Counted from the stretch's first letter, positions 26,850 to 35,743 are shown. The stretch is 64,000 nucleotides of DNA from Catenulispora sp. GP43 (GCF_041260665.1 NZ_JBGCCT010000017.1:124001-188000), one strand, 5' to 3'. The notes: generated from the letters alone by a model not told the origin. Numbers and translations are program-made.

Positions 26850-27032
26850 GACACCTCGTTCGGTGAGGCGTCGACTCGAACACAGGCCACTGACCCCACG
26901 ACGTCGAGAGACGCCCAGGTTCAGGACACCTCTCCCCGGCTTAAGGGGACAGGCCAAGTGGCTGCGGAAAGACGGGCCTCCAAGCCCCTTCCCGCTACGT
27001 CGTGTCGTGCCAAAGCTCTGACGAGAAGGGGT
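26850..27032 (+). promoter_or_regulatory. M-box (ykoK) magnesium riboswitch
   Basis: The leader of the transporter gene contains the conserved M-box elements in order. They are CGTTCGGTGAGGCGTC, then GAACACAGGCCACTG, then ACGTCGAGAGACGCC, the GGCTTAAGGGGAC part, and the 3' signature GTGCCAAAGCTCTGACGAGAAGG. These match the Rfam ykoK leader, which folds on binding Mg2+ and shuts off downstream Mg2+ uptake genes. The distance to the transporter start is about 280 bases, leaving room for an expression platform. Confidence 0.9.
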
Positions 27033-27314
27033 GTTCAGCGGCGCTGCGTGCCGCGAATCCCCCTTGCCCGACCGATCGGCACCCGCGTGTGCCCTGGCCG
27101 CAAGGAGGCGACAGCAATGGATAGTTCCAGTCCGGGCCACTCTAGGCCCCCCATCCGCGCCTGCACGCCTTCTTCCGGCACGCGGTAGCCCCACCCGCCC
27201 CGAAGCGATCACCGCACGATCGCCTGTTCGATCCTGCGCTGTTCGCGCAGGGCGGATGACTGCTGCGCGCCTCCCAGATCAGAATCCCGCACGCCGGGAC
27301 CGGGAGGGACCATC

Positions 27315-28952
27315 ATGACCACGGCAACACTGCACCGCTCAGCGGTACTCGACGACGCGCACGTCGGCGACATCAAGGGCGCCTTCGGCACCATCAAGCT
27401 CGACGACCACGGGGCCCGCCGCGGACTGTCGGCCAAGCTCAAGACCCTGCTGGCGATCGTCGGCCCGGGGCTGATCGTGATGGTCGGCGACAACGACGCC
27501 GGCGCGTTCGCCACCTACGGCCAGGCCGGGCACGACTACGGCACCAAGCTGTTGTGGACGCTGCTCCTGCTGGTCCCGGTCCTGTACGTGAACCAGGAGA
27601 TGGTGCTGCGCCTGGGCGCCGTCACCGGCGTCGGACACGCCCGGCTCATCTTCGAGCGCTTCGGGAAGTTCTGGGGCGCGTTCTCCGTCATCGACCTGTT
27701 CCTGCTCAACGCCCTCACCTTGGTGACCGAGTTCATCGGCATCACGTTGGCCACCGGCTACCTGGGCCTGCCGAAGGCACCGTCGGTGGCGCTGGCCGCT
27801 GTGGTGATCGCCTCGGCGGCGATGACCGGGTCGTTCCGCCGGTTCGAGCGGCTCGCGGTGGTGCTGTGCCTGGGCTCGCTGCTGCTCATCCCGATCTCGA
27901 TCGCCGCGCACCCGGCCGTCGGCACGATGGCACACGGCTTCGTGCGTCCGTCCCTGCCCGGCGGCGCGGGCGGCATGGCCCCGCTGATGCTGCTGATCAT
28001 CGGCATCGTCGGCACCACCGTCGCGCCCTGGCAGCTGTTCTTCCAGCAGAGCTACGTCATCGACAAGCGCATCACCCCGCGCTTCATGAAGTACGAGAAG
28101 GCCGACCTGTGGATCGGCATCGTCATCGTGGTCATCGGCGCCGCCGCGATCATGGGCATCGGCGCGGTGGCGTTCGCCGGGTCCACCGGCGGCTTCACCG
28201 ACGCGGGCTCGATCGCGACCGCGCTTCAGAACTACGGCGGCCGGGTCCTGGGCGACCTGTTCGCGGTCGCGCTGCTGGACGCCTCGATCATCGGCGCGTT
28301 CGCGGTGTCGCTGTCCACCGCCTACGCGATCGGCGACGTCTTCAAGATCAACCACTCGCTGCACCGCGGCGTGAAGCAGGCCAAGGGCTTCTACGCGGTC
28401 TACGCCGGCGTCGTCGCGCTGGCCGCGGCGATCGTGATGACCGCCTCCGACCACGTGCTCGGCGTCCTCACCTCCGGTGTCCAGGCGCTGGCCGGCGTGC
28501 TGCTGCCCTCGGCCACGGTGTTCCTGCTTCTGTTGTGCGTCGACAAGGAAGTCCTCGGCCCCTGGGTCAACGGCAAGAAGACCACCGCCTTCACCGCCAC
28601 GGTGATCGGCGTGCTGGTGGCGCTGTCGATCGTGCTGACCGCCTCGGTCGTCAAGCCGGACATCTCCACCGGGCAGATCTCCGGGATCCTGATCGGCTGC
28701 GCGATCGGCGGACTGCTCGGTGCGGCCTTCCTCGGCGCCAAGGCACTGCGGGCCCGCCGCGCGCCGGACTTCGCCGCGGAGTCCATCGACCGCTCCGGCC
28801 GCGACGACTGGCGGATGCCGCCGCTGGCCGAGCTCGGCCAGTTGAAGTTCTCGGCGACGCGCCGCGTCGGGATGGCCGCACTGCGGCTGTACCTGTTGGT
28901 AGCGATGGTGCTGGTGGTGTGGAAGCTCGTCGAAATGATGCTCGGCCACTGA
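27315..28952 (+). CDS. NRAMP-related divalent metal transporter, probably Mg2+ (NRMT type)
   Basis: A 545-residue inner membrane protein with about eleven helices and an NRAMP-like fold pattern. The canonical metal-binding motifs are changed. DPGN in helix 1 is replaced by DNDAG (Asp59-Gly63), and MPH in helix 6 by Ala237-Pro238-Trp239. Loss of the helix-6 methionine is a hallmark of NRAMP-related magnesium transporters. The M-box riboswitch upstream strongly supports Mg2+ as substrate. A long hydrophilic N-terminus and a C-terminal tail with DFAAESIDRSGRDDW flank the core. The start has GGGAGGG. An mgtC remnant follows. Confidence 0.88.
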   Translation: MTTATLHRSAVLDDAHVGDIKGAFGTIKLDDHGARRGLSAKLKTLLAIVGPGLIVMVGDNDAGAFATYGQAGHDYGTKLLWTLLLLVPVLYVNQEMVLRLGAVTGVGHARLIFERFGKFWGAFSVIDLFLLNALTLVTEFIGITLATGYLGLPKAPSVALAAVVIASAAMTGSFRRFERLAVVLCLGSLLLIPISIAAHPAVGTMAHGFVRPSLPGGAGGMAPLMLLIIGIVGTTVAPWQLFFQQSYVIDKRITPRFMKYEKADLWIGIVIVVIGAAAIMGIGAVAFAGSTGGFTDAGSIATALQNYGGRVLGDLFAVALLDASIIGAFAVSLSTAYAIGDVFKINHSLHRGVKQAKGFYAVYAGVVALAAAIVMTASDHVLGVLTSGVQALAGVLLPSATVFLLLLCVDKEVLGPWVNGKKTTAFTATVIGVLVALSIVLTASVVKPDISTGQISGILIGCAIGGLLGAAFLGAKALRARRAPDFAAESIDRSGRDDWRMPPLAELGQLKFSATRRVGMAALRLYLLVAMVLVVWKLVEMMLGH

Positions 28953-29028
28953 ACCACTGACCACCGCCTGAACCCGTACCGACCGATGACCGGCCGAGCA
29001 CCGACCGAGCACCGGCCGAGCGCCGGCC

Positions 29029-29283
29029 GGCCCACGGCTCGGGCAGCCCTGGCGCGCCCGGATGGCCGGGCTGCGCACCAACGCCCTGGTCGCCGCCGGC
29101 GCCACGCTGTTCGTGCTGTACTCGGCCACGGTCGACTCCGCCAACGCCACCCAGGTCGTGGCCTACGTCGTCTCGGGCATCGGGTTCCTCGGCGGCGGCG
29201 TGATCCTGCGCGGCATCCACTCCACGCACGACGACGACGCGGACCAGGAACTGCCCGGCGTCTACCGCGCCATGGCGGAGTAG
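29029..29283 (+). pseudogene. MgtC/SapB family fragment
   Basis: The text WRARMAGLRTNALVAAGATLF continues to VSGIGFLGGGVILRGIH. It matches the central conserved part of MgtC/SapB membrane proteins, including the RxAGLRTNALV and SGIGFLG.GVILR motifs. The N-terminal membrane helices are missing: upstream the frame runs into low-complexity CCGACCGAGCACCGGCC sequence. The usual part after GVILR is replaced by a short acidic tail. It is therefore truncated at both ends. MgtC is magnesium-related, so the fragment belongs functionally with the NRMT gene and M-box. A short functional product from the ATG at 29062 cannot be fully excluded. Confidence 0.7.
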
Positions 29284-29481
29284 GAGCGCTCTCCTCATGT
29301 GCCGATTTTCTTTGGGTAGGGTGGAACTAGAGAATTCACTCGCCCAAGCAACGCGGGCCCGGGTTCGGGCGCTGGCAGAGACAGCCCGTGAACCACACCA
29401 TCAGGGCCCGTTCAGACGGTCGGTCGCTGCCCGGACCTCGCGGAGCCGCTATCGTTTCGGGCGACGAAGGGCGACATCCGC

Positions 29482-30192
29482 ATGGTCAGCGCTCGCATGA
29501 CGACGGTTCTGGCGATGCTGGACCGGAACACCGGCCAGTCCCCCGGGGACGACCGTGCCGCTGCCGCGGCCGCCGCCGAGGCGCTGGGCGTCGACGGGGT
29601 CACCGCCGGGATCGGCACCGGTCCTTCGGGCAGTGTCCTGGCCTGGGGCAGCGGTGCCGTCAGCGCGCAGGTGGACCACTTGCAGTTCACCCTCGGGCAG
29701 GGCCCGGGCACCGATTGCGCCGCCACCGGCCTGCCGGTGCTGGCCCCGGACCTGCTGGCCGCCGAGTCGCGCTGGCCGGCGTTCAGCCCGGCCGCCGGGG
29801 CGTTGGGCGTGCGCGCGGTGTTCGCGTTCCCGCTGTCCATCGGGGCGATGAGCGTCGGCACGATGCTGGCGCACCGCGCGGTCCAGGGCCCGTTGGCCGA
29901 CGGTGCGTACACCGATGCTTTGAGCCTGGCCAGTGCGATCACGGTGGTGCTGATCGAGCGCCGGTCGGTCCGGGACGGTGTTCAGGACGGCGTGGTCCCC
30001 GCGGGGTGGGCGGCGCCGGAGACCTACCGGGCCCAGGTCCACCAGGCAACCGGGATGATCAGCGTGCAGCTCGGTGTCGGACTGGCCGAGGCGCTGGTCC
30101 GGCTGCGTGCCTATTCCTACGGCCAGGACCGTCCCATCGCCGATGTCGCCGCCGACGTCGTGGCCCGCAAACTGCGCTTCAACGAGTCCTAG
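29482..30192 (+). CDS. GAF-ANTAR domain protein
   Basis: A 236-residue protein. A GAF-like sensor domain spans about residues 20-155 (HLQFTLGQGPGTDCAATGLPVL, RAVFAFPLSIGAMSVGTM). A C-terminal ANTAR-type helical region follows at about 175-230 (VHQATGMISVQLGVGLAEAL, LRAYSYGQDRPIADVAADVV). ANTAR domains bind RNA hairpins and act as antiterminators; in actinomycetes GAF-ANTAR proteins are common but targets are mostly unknown. GAAGGG precedes the start. A second GAF-ANTAR gene follows 70 bases later. Confidence 0.85.
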   Translation: MVSARMTTVLAMLDRNTGQSPGDDRAAAAAAAEALGVDGVTAGIGTGPSGSVLAWGSGAVSAQVDHLQFTLGQGPGTDCAATGLPVLAPDLLAAESRWPAFSPAAGALGVRAVFAFPLSIGAMSVGTMLAHRAVQGPLADGAYTDALSLASAITVVLIERRSVRDGVQDGVVPAGWAAPETYRAQVHQATGMISVQLGVGLAEALVRLRAYSYGQDRPIADVAADVVARKLRFNES

Positions 30193-30262
30193 CTCCATCG
30201 TCTTCCACCGCTCGGGCTGTACCCCTGACAAGGCCGCTGGTCGTATTTTTGGAGGAATGGAC

Positions 30263-30988
30263 ATGACGCGCGAACGGCTACTCGCCGAGGCGTTCGTCGA
30301 CACCGCGGACACGCTGGTGGAGGGCTTCGACGTCATCGACTTCCTGCACACGCTGGCTGAACGCTGCGTGGACATCCTGGACGTGGACGCCGCCGGCATC
30401 ATGCTGGCCGACGCGGCCAAGGTGCTGCACGCCGCGGCGTCCTCCACGGAGAACGCGCGGCTGTTGGAGCTGTTCGAGCTGCAATCCGAGGTCGGGCCGT
30501 GCATCGAGGCCTTCACCACCGGCCGCCCGGTGGTGAACGTCGACCTGCAGGCCAGCGCCGTACGCTGGCCCCGGTTCGCCGAGGCCGCCGGCGCCACCGG
30601 GTTCGTCTCGGCGCACGCGCTGCCACTGCGGCTGCGCGAGCAGGTCATCGGGACGCTCAACCTGTTCTGTGAACGGCCCGACGCCCTGTCGGAACCGGAC
30701 GTACGCACCGGCCAGGCCCTGGCCGACGTGGCCACCGTCGCCATCCTGGCCCATCGCAGCTTCCGGCACGCCGACCTGCTCGCCGAGCAGCTGCAGTACG
30801 CACTGACCAGCCGCATCGCGATCGAACAGGCCAAGGGCGTACTGGCCGAGCGGCGCGGCATCAGCGTGGACGAGGCGTTCACGCTGATGCGCGGGCACGC
30901 CCGAAGCCGCAACGTGCGCCTGTCGGACCTGGCGCGGGCCGTCGCGAACGGAACCTCGACCGACACCGAACTTCTGGGCACGACCTGA
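30263..30988 (+). CDS. GAF-ANTAR domain protein
   Basis: A 241-residue protein with a GAF domain at about 20-160 (LAERCVDILDVDAAGIMLAD, SEVGPCIEAFTTGRPV, ALPLRLREQVIGTLNLF). A clear ANTAR domain follows at about 175-230 (LTSRIAIEQAKGVLAERRGI, then SVDEAFTLMRGHARSRNVRL). The A-x-G-x-L motif of ANTAR is intact. I chose the ATG at 30263, six bases after the strong GGAGGA site; the ATG at 30257 is too close to it. It sits in tandem with another GAF-ANTAR gene, and the two are only distantly alike, so this is an old duplication or independent recruitment. Confidence 0.9.
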   Translation: MTRERLLAEAFVDTADTLVEGFDVIDFLHTLAERCVDILDVDAAGIMLADAAKVLHAAASSTENARLLELFELQSEVGPCIEAFTTGRPVVNVDLQASAVRWPRFAEAAGATGFVSAHALPLRLREQVIGTLNLFCERPDALSEPDVRTGQALADVATVAILAHRSFRHADLLAEQLQYALTSRIAIEQAKGVLAERRGISVDEAFTLMRGHARSRNVRLSDLARAVANGTSTDTELLGTT

Positions 30989-31347
30989 TCTGCCAGGTCT
31001 TCGCCGCGGCGAAAAACGGGCAGCACCGTGGGTCGCGTTCGGCCTGCCAGGGTCGCGCTCTGCCCAGGCTGAAGGCCGCCGGCGACGTCGACCTCACTCG
31101 GCGTCGTATCCATGGGTGTAGGTTTCTACGTAGTCCCCCGAGCGTCCCAGACCCCGGCGCCTCGAACTGGCGCCGCTACGCCGAGCCCGAGCGGGCACGT
31201 TCATCAGCGAACTGCGCAGGCAGGGTCTCACGCCTCCCGGGTGTTCTCGCCGTCAGGCACAGGATATCGACCGGGTTGAATCGCAGCCGTCGCGCGCCAT
31301 CCGCCAAGTGTCGTATCCGCGGGAGGTCCTGATGTCATTGCTCACAT
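30989..31347. other. intergenic region, no gene seen
   Basis: About 360 bases. No frame shows family features or a supported start. The region just precedes a short sigma-region-4-like reading frame and might be the eroded front part of that gene, but I see no sigma region 2 pattern in it. Confidence 0.35.
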
Positions 31348-31545
31348 GTGAGCCAGGCGCTGCTCGCCCTTCCCGAACCACAGCGAGACGCGATTCTCCT
31401 GAGCTACTACGGCCGGCTGTCGCTCGGAGCACTGGCGTTCGCGCTGGAGCTGCCGAAGCAGGACGCAGCGGCCTTGCTGTCTGAAGCCCTCATCCGCGTC
31501 GCGGGGTCCGGTCTCGTTCGACAATCCTCTGACCAAGGAATCTGA
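31348..31545 (+). CDS. short stand-alone sigma-70 region 4-like protein or remnant
   Basis: The 65-residue product reads LLALPEPQRDAILLSYYGRL, then SLGALAFALELPKQDAAALL and SEALIRVAG. It resembles sigma factor region 4 (LP..QR.ai.L.yy..ls..EIA..L......v...l..al..L) with weakened recognition-helix positions. An in-frame stop lies just upstream, so there is no region 2. The start GTG has no strong ribosome binding site. It could be a remnant of an ECF sigma gene or a small accessory regulator. Confidence 0.45.
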   Translation: MSQALLALPEPQRDAILLSYYGRLSLGALAFALELPKQDAAALLSEALIRVAGSGLVRQSSDQGI

Positions 31546-31568
31546 GAACGCGCCGGCATACGCCCGGT

Positions 31569-32237
31569 TCACTTCGCCAGTCCGGACACCAGGTTGATCG
31601 ACGTCGCGATGATCACGGCGCCCAGCGGGAACGAGAGCCAGGCGTGCCGCAGCGCCGTGCGCCGGATCTCCTTGGACTCGATGTTCGTGTCGGAGACCTG
31701 GAACGTCATGCCGATGGTGAAGGCCAAGTAGGCGAAGTCGCTGTACTGCGGGGCACCGGGTTCGTTGAAGTCGATTCCGCCGACCCGGCCGGAGTAGTAC
31801 AGCCGCGCGTACTTCAAGGTGAACACTGTGTGGACGAGCGTCCAGGACACGAAGACCGACACCAGCGCCAGAGCGGCCTGCACGTACTTGGCGTTCCCGT
31901 TCGCGTGGCCGGCCCCGAACAGCACGACCCCGACCGCGACCAGACTGGCGACCGCGGCGCCGAGCAGAGCCAGGTCGGCCAGATCCCGGCTGGGGTCCTC
32001 CCGCTGGGCGTGTCCCGCTGTGCTGTCGGCGTCCAGGCTCCATACCGTGGACCACACCCACCCGCAGAACACGACCGCCAGCACGTCCCACCCGATCAGG
32101 GGCGCGGCGCGGCCGGCTCCCAGCAACGCCGTGGCCACACCCGCCGCGGCCGCCGCGGCAACGGAGATCAGCAGCTTCGTCCGGGCCGAGCTGAAGGCCC
32201 CGCGGGTCCCTCGGCTGTTCTCAGGATCCGAATGCAC
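31569..32237 (-). CDS. DUF1345 family membrane protein
   Basis: A 222-residue integral membrane protein with about five helices. The family signatures are clear: SWTLVHTVFTLKYARLYY, GGIDFNEPGAPQYSDFAYLAF and TIGMTFQVSDTNI. The function of the DUF1345 family is unknown; it is predicted inner membrane. It lies 60 bases downstream of a hemerythrin gene on the same strand, possibly one unit. Confidence 0.88.
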   Translation of the reverse strand: MHSDPENSRGTRGAFSSARTKLLISVAAAAAAGVATALLGAGRAAPLIGWDVLAVVFCGWVWSTVWSLDADSTAGHAQREDPSRDLADLALLGAAVASLVAVGVVLFGAGHANGNAKYVQAALALVSVFVSWTLVHTVFTLKYARLYYSGRVGGIDFNEPGAPQYSDFAYLAFTIGMTFQVSDTNIESKEIRRTALRHAWLSFPLGAVIIATSINLVSGLAK

Positions 32238-32297
32238 AGGGTCCAGGTTCGCAGAGGTCCGGACCGGATCGGGGCATGTCGGGCCCGGTATCGGCCA

Positions 32298-32882
32298 TCA
32301 GTGGCTTCCTTCGTCGGTACGGACGACGGAGGGCGCCAAGGCGTCGCGGACACGGTCGACCAGACCCAGTACCGGCCCGACGAGCAGTCCGCCCGGCGGC
32401 GGCGTGGGGGCCGACGGGTACGGACGAGTCGGTCTGACCGACGTGCCGGCTCGAACCTTCTCCCCCAGTTCACACAACTCCGCCGGAGGAAAGGCCGCGG
32501 CCAGACACGGGAACAGCCGCGCCTCCTCGTCGGCCACATGGGAACGCGTGGCGGCCATCAGCTTGATGAACACCTGGTCGAAGACCTCGTCGGTCGGTTC
32601 GAGAGGTTCGAGCCGCCTCATAAGCGCTTCGGCCGCGGCGTCCGCGGTCAGCGCATGGTCGACCACCGATCGTCCGTCGACGGCGTCGCGGACGATCGGG
32701 TAGACGTGCTGTTCCTCGGCCACCATGTGCCGGACCAGCTCGATGACGACCTGGTCGGCGAGTTCCTTGCGGCGGTGGCGGAAACGGGCATGGTCCTGGA
32801 CCTTCTCGAACAGCTCCGCGACACGTTCGTGGTCGTCTCTGAGCACCGCGATGATGTCGGGGGTGTCCTCGGTCGTTGACAT
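32298..32882 (-). CDS. hemerythrin HHE domain protein
   Basis: A 194-residue protein whose first 150 residues hold the four-helix hemerythrin pattern with metal-binding His/Glu: LRDDHERVAELF, VRHMVAEEQHVYPIV and ATRSHVADEEARLFP. Such proteins bind a di-iron centre and sense or scavenge O2, NO or peroxide. The C-terminal 40 residues are a Pro/Arg-rich tail. The frame is open far upstream, but the ATG at 32882 begins right at the conserved domain. It probably shares a transcript with the DUF1345 gene. Confidence 0.86.
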   Translation of the reverse strand: MSTTEDTPDIIAVLRDDHERVAELFEKVQDHARFRHRRKELADQVVIELVRHMVAEEQHVYPIVRDAVDGRSVVDHALTADAAAEALMRRLEPLEPTDEVFDQVFIKLMAATRSHVADEEARLFPCLAAAFPPAELCELGEKVRAGTSVRPTRPYPSAPTPPPGGLLVGPVLGLVDRVRDALAPSVVRTDEGSH

Positions 32883-33199
32883 GGCGGCTCCGATGCGGCT
32901 GTGCGCGGTCGCGAGATTGACCCGCGGAACCCCCTGCTGCCCTGCCCGCCTGAGAGTAAACAACCTTGTCACCGACCGCACCGCTCGGAAAACCATGATG
33001 TCAGAGGGCTCCCCCACGACAGGCGCCGCGCTATACTGGCGGCAACTTCCGCGACGCCCCAGCCCCCGGCGCCGTGCTCCTCGGTGTGGACTGCGTTCGT
33101 GCGAGGCACCCGTCCGGAACCTGACAGCGGGCCCTCCTCCGTACCCGTGCGCGTCAGTCGACACCCCAGCTCAGTCGAAGACAGCGCTTGGGGGAATCC
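32883..33199. other. divergent intergenic region, no gene seen
   Basis: About 315 bases between the hemerythrin gene and a divergent hypothetical gene. Long open frames cross it in several phases, but they look like GC-rich chance frames without family features. Confidence 0.4.
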
Positions 33200-33757
33200 A
33201 TGGGCACGTTCCCACGCAGACATCATCAGCGCCGCGGGGGTTCGCGCGGGTCGGCGATCCGGGCGACCGGAGCCCCGGCGCCGTCTCCGGGTTCCGCCGA
33301 CGGCGTCGTGGCGCACGCCGAAGGCATCACGCGCGACGCCTGGCTTCGGACGCTACGCGGTGAGTGCGACTACACCGGCGCCCAGATGCGAGCCGCCTCA
33401 GTCCGCTGCGACACCGCGCGGCGGAATCTGGCCGCCGCCCTTCTCGAACGCGATCCCGAGGCGATCGCCGTGGCCTATATCGATCTGGAAGAAAGGCTTG
33501 TCGGTGCCCGCATCACGGCGCGCGCCCACGGGCAGGCTCGTGAAGCGCTGGAGCGGGAGTTCGGTATGGCGTATGGCCGAGCCGGCGGCCTGGACGTCGA
33601 CGGATACGCCGGTCGCGAGCGCGTGCCGGGCAGGCCCGACGAATCCGCGGCCGTGCCGGGAGCCAGACGAGCGGTGCGGTCCCTGCTCGCTCTCGGCTGG
33701 CTTTCCCAGCATGTCGTGTCCTCGCTCATGCGACTCACGACGGCCCGCCGGCTGTGA
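33200..33757 (+). CDS. hypothetical protein
   Basis: A 185-residue, Arg- and Ala-rich protein I do not recognise. The part from about residue 50 to 125 is strongly helical (TRDAWLRTLRGECDYTGAQM, REALEREFGMAYGRAGGLDV). The C-terminus is short and hydrophobic/basic (RSLLALGWLSQHVVSSLMRL). The start ATG at 33200 has GGGGGA upstream. It is convergent with mycothione reductase, the stops being 36 bases apart. Confidence 0.55.
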   Translation: MGTFPRRHHQRRGGSRGSAIRATGAPAPSPGSADGVVAHAEGITRDAWLRTLRGECDYTGAQMRAASVRCDTARRNLAAALLERDPEAIAVAYIDLEERLVGARITARAHGQAREALEREFGMAYGRAGGLDVDGYAGRERVPGRPDESAAVPGARRAVRSLLALGWLSQHVVSSLMRLTTARRL

Positions 33758-33793
33758 CCGCGGCGCGTCGCGGCGGGGACCAGCGCCCCGTCG

Positions 33794-35179
33794 TCAGCCG
33801 GTTCGCGGCGGAAGATCGAGCAGAGTGTTCTCCACGAGCTCTGACATCGCGGGGTGGATCCAGTACTGGCCGCGCGCCACGCTGAGGGCGTCCTGCCCCA
33901 GACTCATCGCCTGGATCAGCGGCTGGATCAGCACCGAGGCCTGCGGGCCGATGATGTGCGCGCCGAGAAGCCGTCCGGTCCGTGGATCGGCAAGGATCTT
34001 CGCGAAGCCCTCCGGGTCGTTCATCGCCCAGCCGTAGGCGATCCCCGCGTAGTCGCGCCTTCCGACCACGTATGGGACACCGTCGGCGCGGGCCCGCTGT
34101 TCGGTCAGCCCGACCGAGGCGATCTGCGGCGAGGTGAAGACGGCGTGCGGGACGAAGCGGTGGTCGGCCTCGATCGGAGCGTCGGGACGTACCAGGTTGT
34201 GCGCCACCACCCGGGCCTCGTGGTTGGCGACGTGCTTGAGCTGATACTCCGAACTCACGTCGCCGAGCGCGAAGATGCCGGGCACGTTCGTCCGCTGCCG
34301 GCGGTCCACGGCGATCCGGCCGTCGGGATGCGTCGCGACACCGGCTGCGGGCAGGTTCAGGCGGTCGGCGTTGGAGCGCCGTCCGACGGCGACGAGGAGT
34401 TCCTCGCCCTCGACGATCTCGGCGCCGTCCGGACCGCGCAGGTGAACCCGAACGGTCGCGCCGTCGCGCTCGACCCTGGTGGCTTCCCTTCGCTCCCGGA
34501 GATCCCACTTCCGGCGCGCGAGGTCGGTGAACAGCCGCGAGACGTCCGTGTCTTCCCGGGTCAGCATGCCGCCGGATCGGGCGATCACCGTGATGTGCAC
34601 GCCGAGGGCTGAGAAGACGTGCGCGAACTCCGCCGCGATCGCGCCCGCTCCCAGGATGACCATCCGTTCCGGGAGCTTGTCCAGCCGCATGACGGTCTGG
34701 TTCGTCAGGAACCCGGCCTCGGGAAGACCCGGCACGTCGGGCACGATCGGCCGCGATCCGGCGGCGATGACGAACCGGTCGGCGCTGATCGTCTCACCGC
34801 CGCCGACCTGCAGTGTCTTCGGGCCGGTGAAGCGGGCTTCCCCTTCGAACAGGGCGAGATCCGGGCCACCGGCGCGGCGGTGGTGCAGCCCGTCGGCCGA
34901 ATGCCTGTCGACGCGGTCGAAGACGCGGTTCCTGATGTCCTGCCAACGCACTGCCGGAGTGGGGATGTCCAGCCCGAACGCCTTCGCCTCGCCGGCCTCC
35001 TCAGCCAGGTCCGCGGTGTACACGAACATCTTCGACGGGATGCAGCCGACGTTCAGACAGGTGCCGCCGAACCCGACAGCCGCATCGTCGACGAGCGCGA
35101 CCTTCCAGCCCCGGGGACGGCCCGCCACGACGGAGTCGCCGGATCCGCTGCCGATCACGACCAGATCGAAGTGCCTCAT
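33794..35179 (-). CDS. mtr: mycothione reductase
   Basis: This FAD/NADPH disulfide reductase keeps mycothiol reduced. The 461-residue protein has FAD motif GSGSGDS, the redox cysteines Cys41 and Cys46 in GGTCLNVGCIPSK, VIAAGSRP, the NADPH motif GAGAIAAEFAHVFSALGV, ALGDVSSEYQLKHVANHEARVV and the C-terminal active-site His in YWIHPAMSE. The blocks AHVFSALGV and KHVANHEARVV, and the QPLIQAMS region, match the mycobacterial Mtr sequence closely. I start at the ATG at 35179 where the family begins; an ATG at 35242 overlapping the MarR stop would add 21 residues. It marks the host as a mycothiol-producing actinobacterium. Confidence 0.92.
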   Translation of the reverse strand: MRHFDLVVIGSGSGDSVVAGRPRGWKVALVDDAAVGFGGTCLNVGCIPSKMFVYTADLAEEAGEAKAFGLDIPTPAVRWQDIRNRVFDRVDRHSADGLHHRRAGGPDLALFEGEARFTGPKTLQVGGGETISADRFVIAAGSRPIVPDVPGLPEAGFLTNQTVMRLDKLPERMVILGAGAIAAEFAHVFSALGVHITVIARSGGMLTREDTDVSRLFTDLARRKWDLRERREATRVERDGATVRVHLRGPDGAEIVEGEELLVAVGRRSNADRLNLPAAGVATHPDGRIAVDRRQRTNVPGIFALGDVSSEYQLKHVANHEARVVAHNLVRPDAPIEADHRFVPHAVFTSPQIASVGLTEQRARADGVPYVVGRRDYAGIAYGWAMNDPEGFAKILADPRTGRLLGAHIIGPQASVLIQPLIQAMSLGQDALSVARGQYWIHPAMSELVENTLLDLPPRTG

Positions 35180-35228
35180 CGTCCCATCATCGCCTCCCGC
35201 AGCCGGCAGGCTGTACGCCACATCCTGG

Positions 35229-35726
35229 TCAGAGTTCGTCATCGGGCGGGGTGCTGTCGCGGGCGACAGCGTCGAGTTGGGCGGTGAGGTCGTTGGTCAG
35301 GCGGCCGATCAGCCGGAGGAGTTCGACACGGTCGTCGGCGGGCCAGTCGGTGAGGGCGGCGGCGAACCAGCCGTTGACGACGGTGGTGTAGCGCTCGACA
35401 AGCGCTTCGGCCGCGGGGGTGAGGGCGATCAGGCGGGCCCGCTGGTCGTCGGGGTCGGGGACGCGCTTGATCATCCTGCGCTTCTCCAGGTTGTTGAGCT
35501 GGCGGGTGACGTGGGGACCGACTACCTGCATGCGGGCCGCGATCTCCCCCACCCGCAGGGGGCGTTTCGCAGCGTCGAGAATGACGAGGACGGTCATGGC
35601 GGGGCGGTCCAGTGTCACCTGGGCGGCCTCGGCGGCCTGCTCGTAGAGCGCGCCGCGGTTGAGCAGATTTCTGAGCTGGAGCAGGTGCGGCAGCAGCTGC
35701 GTGGTGGTGTCGGCCTGCGGGTCCAT
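35229..35726 (-). CDS. MarR family transcriptional regulator
   Basis: A 165-residue winged-helix regulator with the MarR pattern: LRVGEIAARMQVVGPHVTRQ for the recognition region and MIKRVPDPDDQRARLIALTP for the wing. It is divergent from a flavin monooxygenase gene. The intergenic region holds two matching inverted repeats, the likely operators. Its 3' end nearly touches mtr, so mtr may be co-transcribed; that would link mycothiol recycling to the same stimulus, possibly an aromatic or electrophilic compound. Confidence 0.92.
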   Translation of the reverse strand: MDPQADTTTQLLPHLLQLRNLLNRGALYEQAAEAAQVTLDRPAMTVLVILDAAKRPLRVGEIAARMQVVGPHVTRQLNNLEKRRMIKRVPDPDDQRARLIALTPAAEALVERYTTVVNGWFAAALTDWPADDRVELLRLIGRLTNDLTAQLDAVARDSTPPDDEL

Positions 35727-35743
35727 CGCGACTCCCTTGATAG

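Noticed and set aside
27339-29150. 603-codon minus-strand frame opposite the Mg transporter
   Set aside because: Composition is His/Arg/Gln-rich antisense of a membrane protein gene; no domain, no ribosome binding site.
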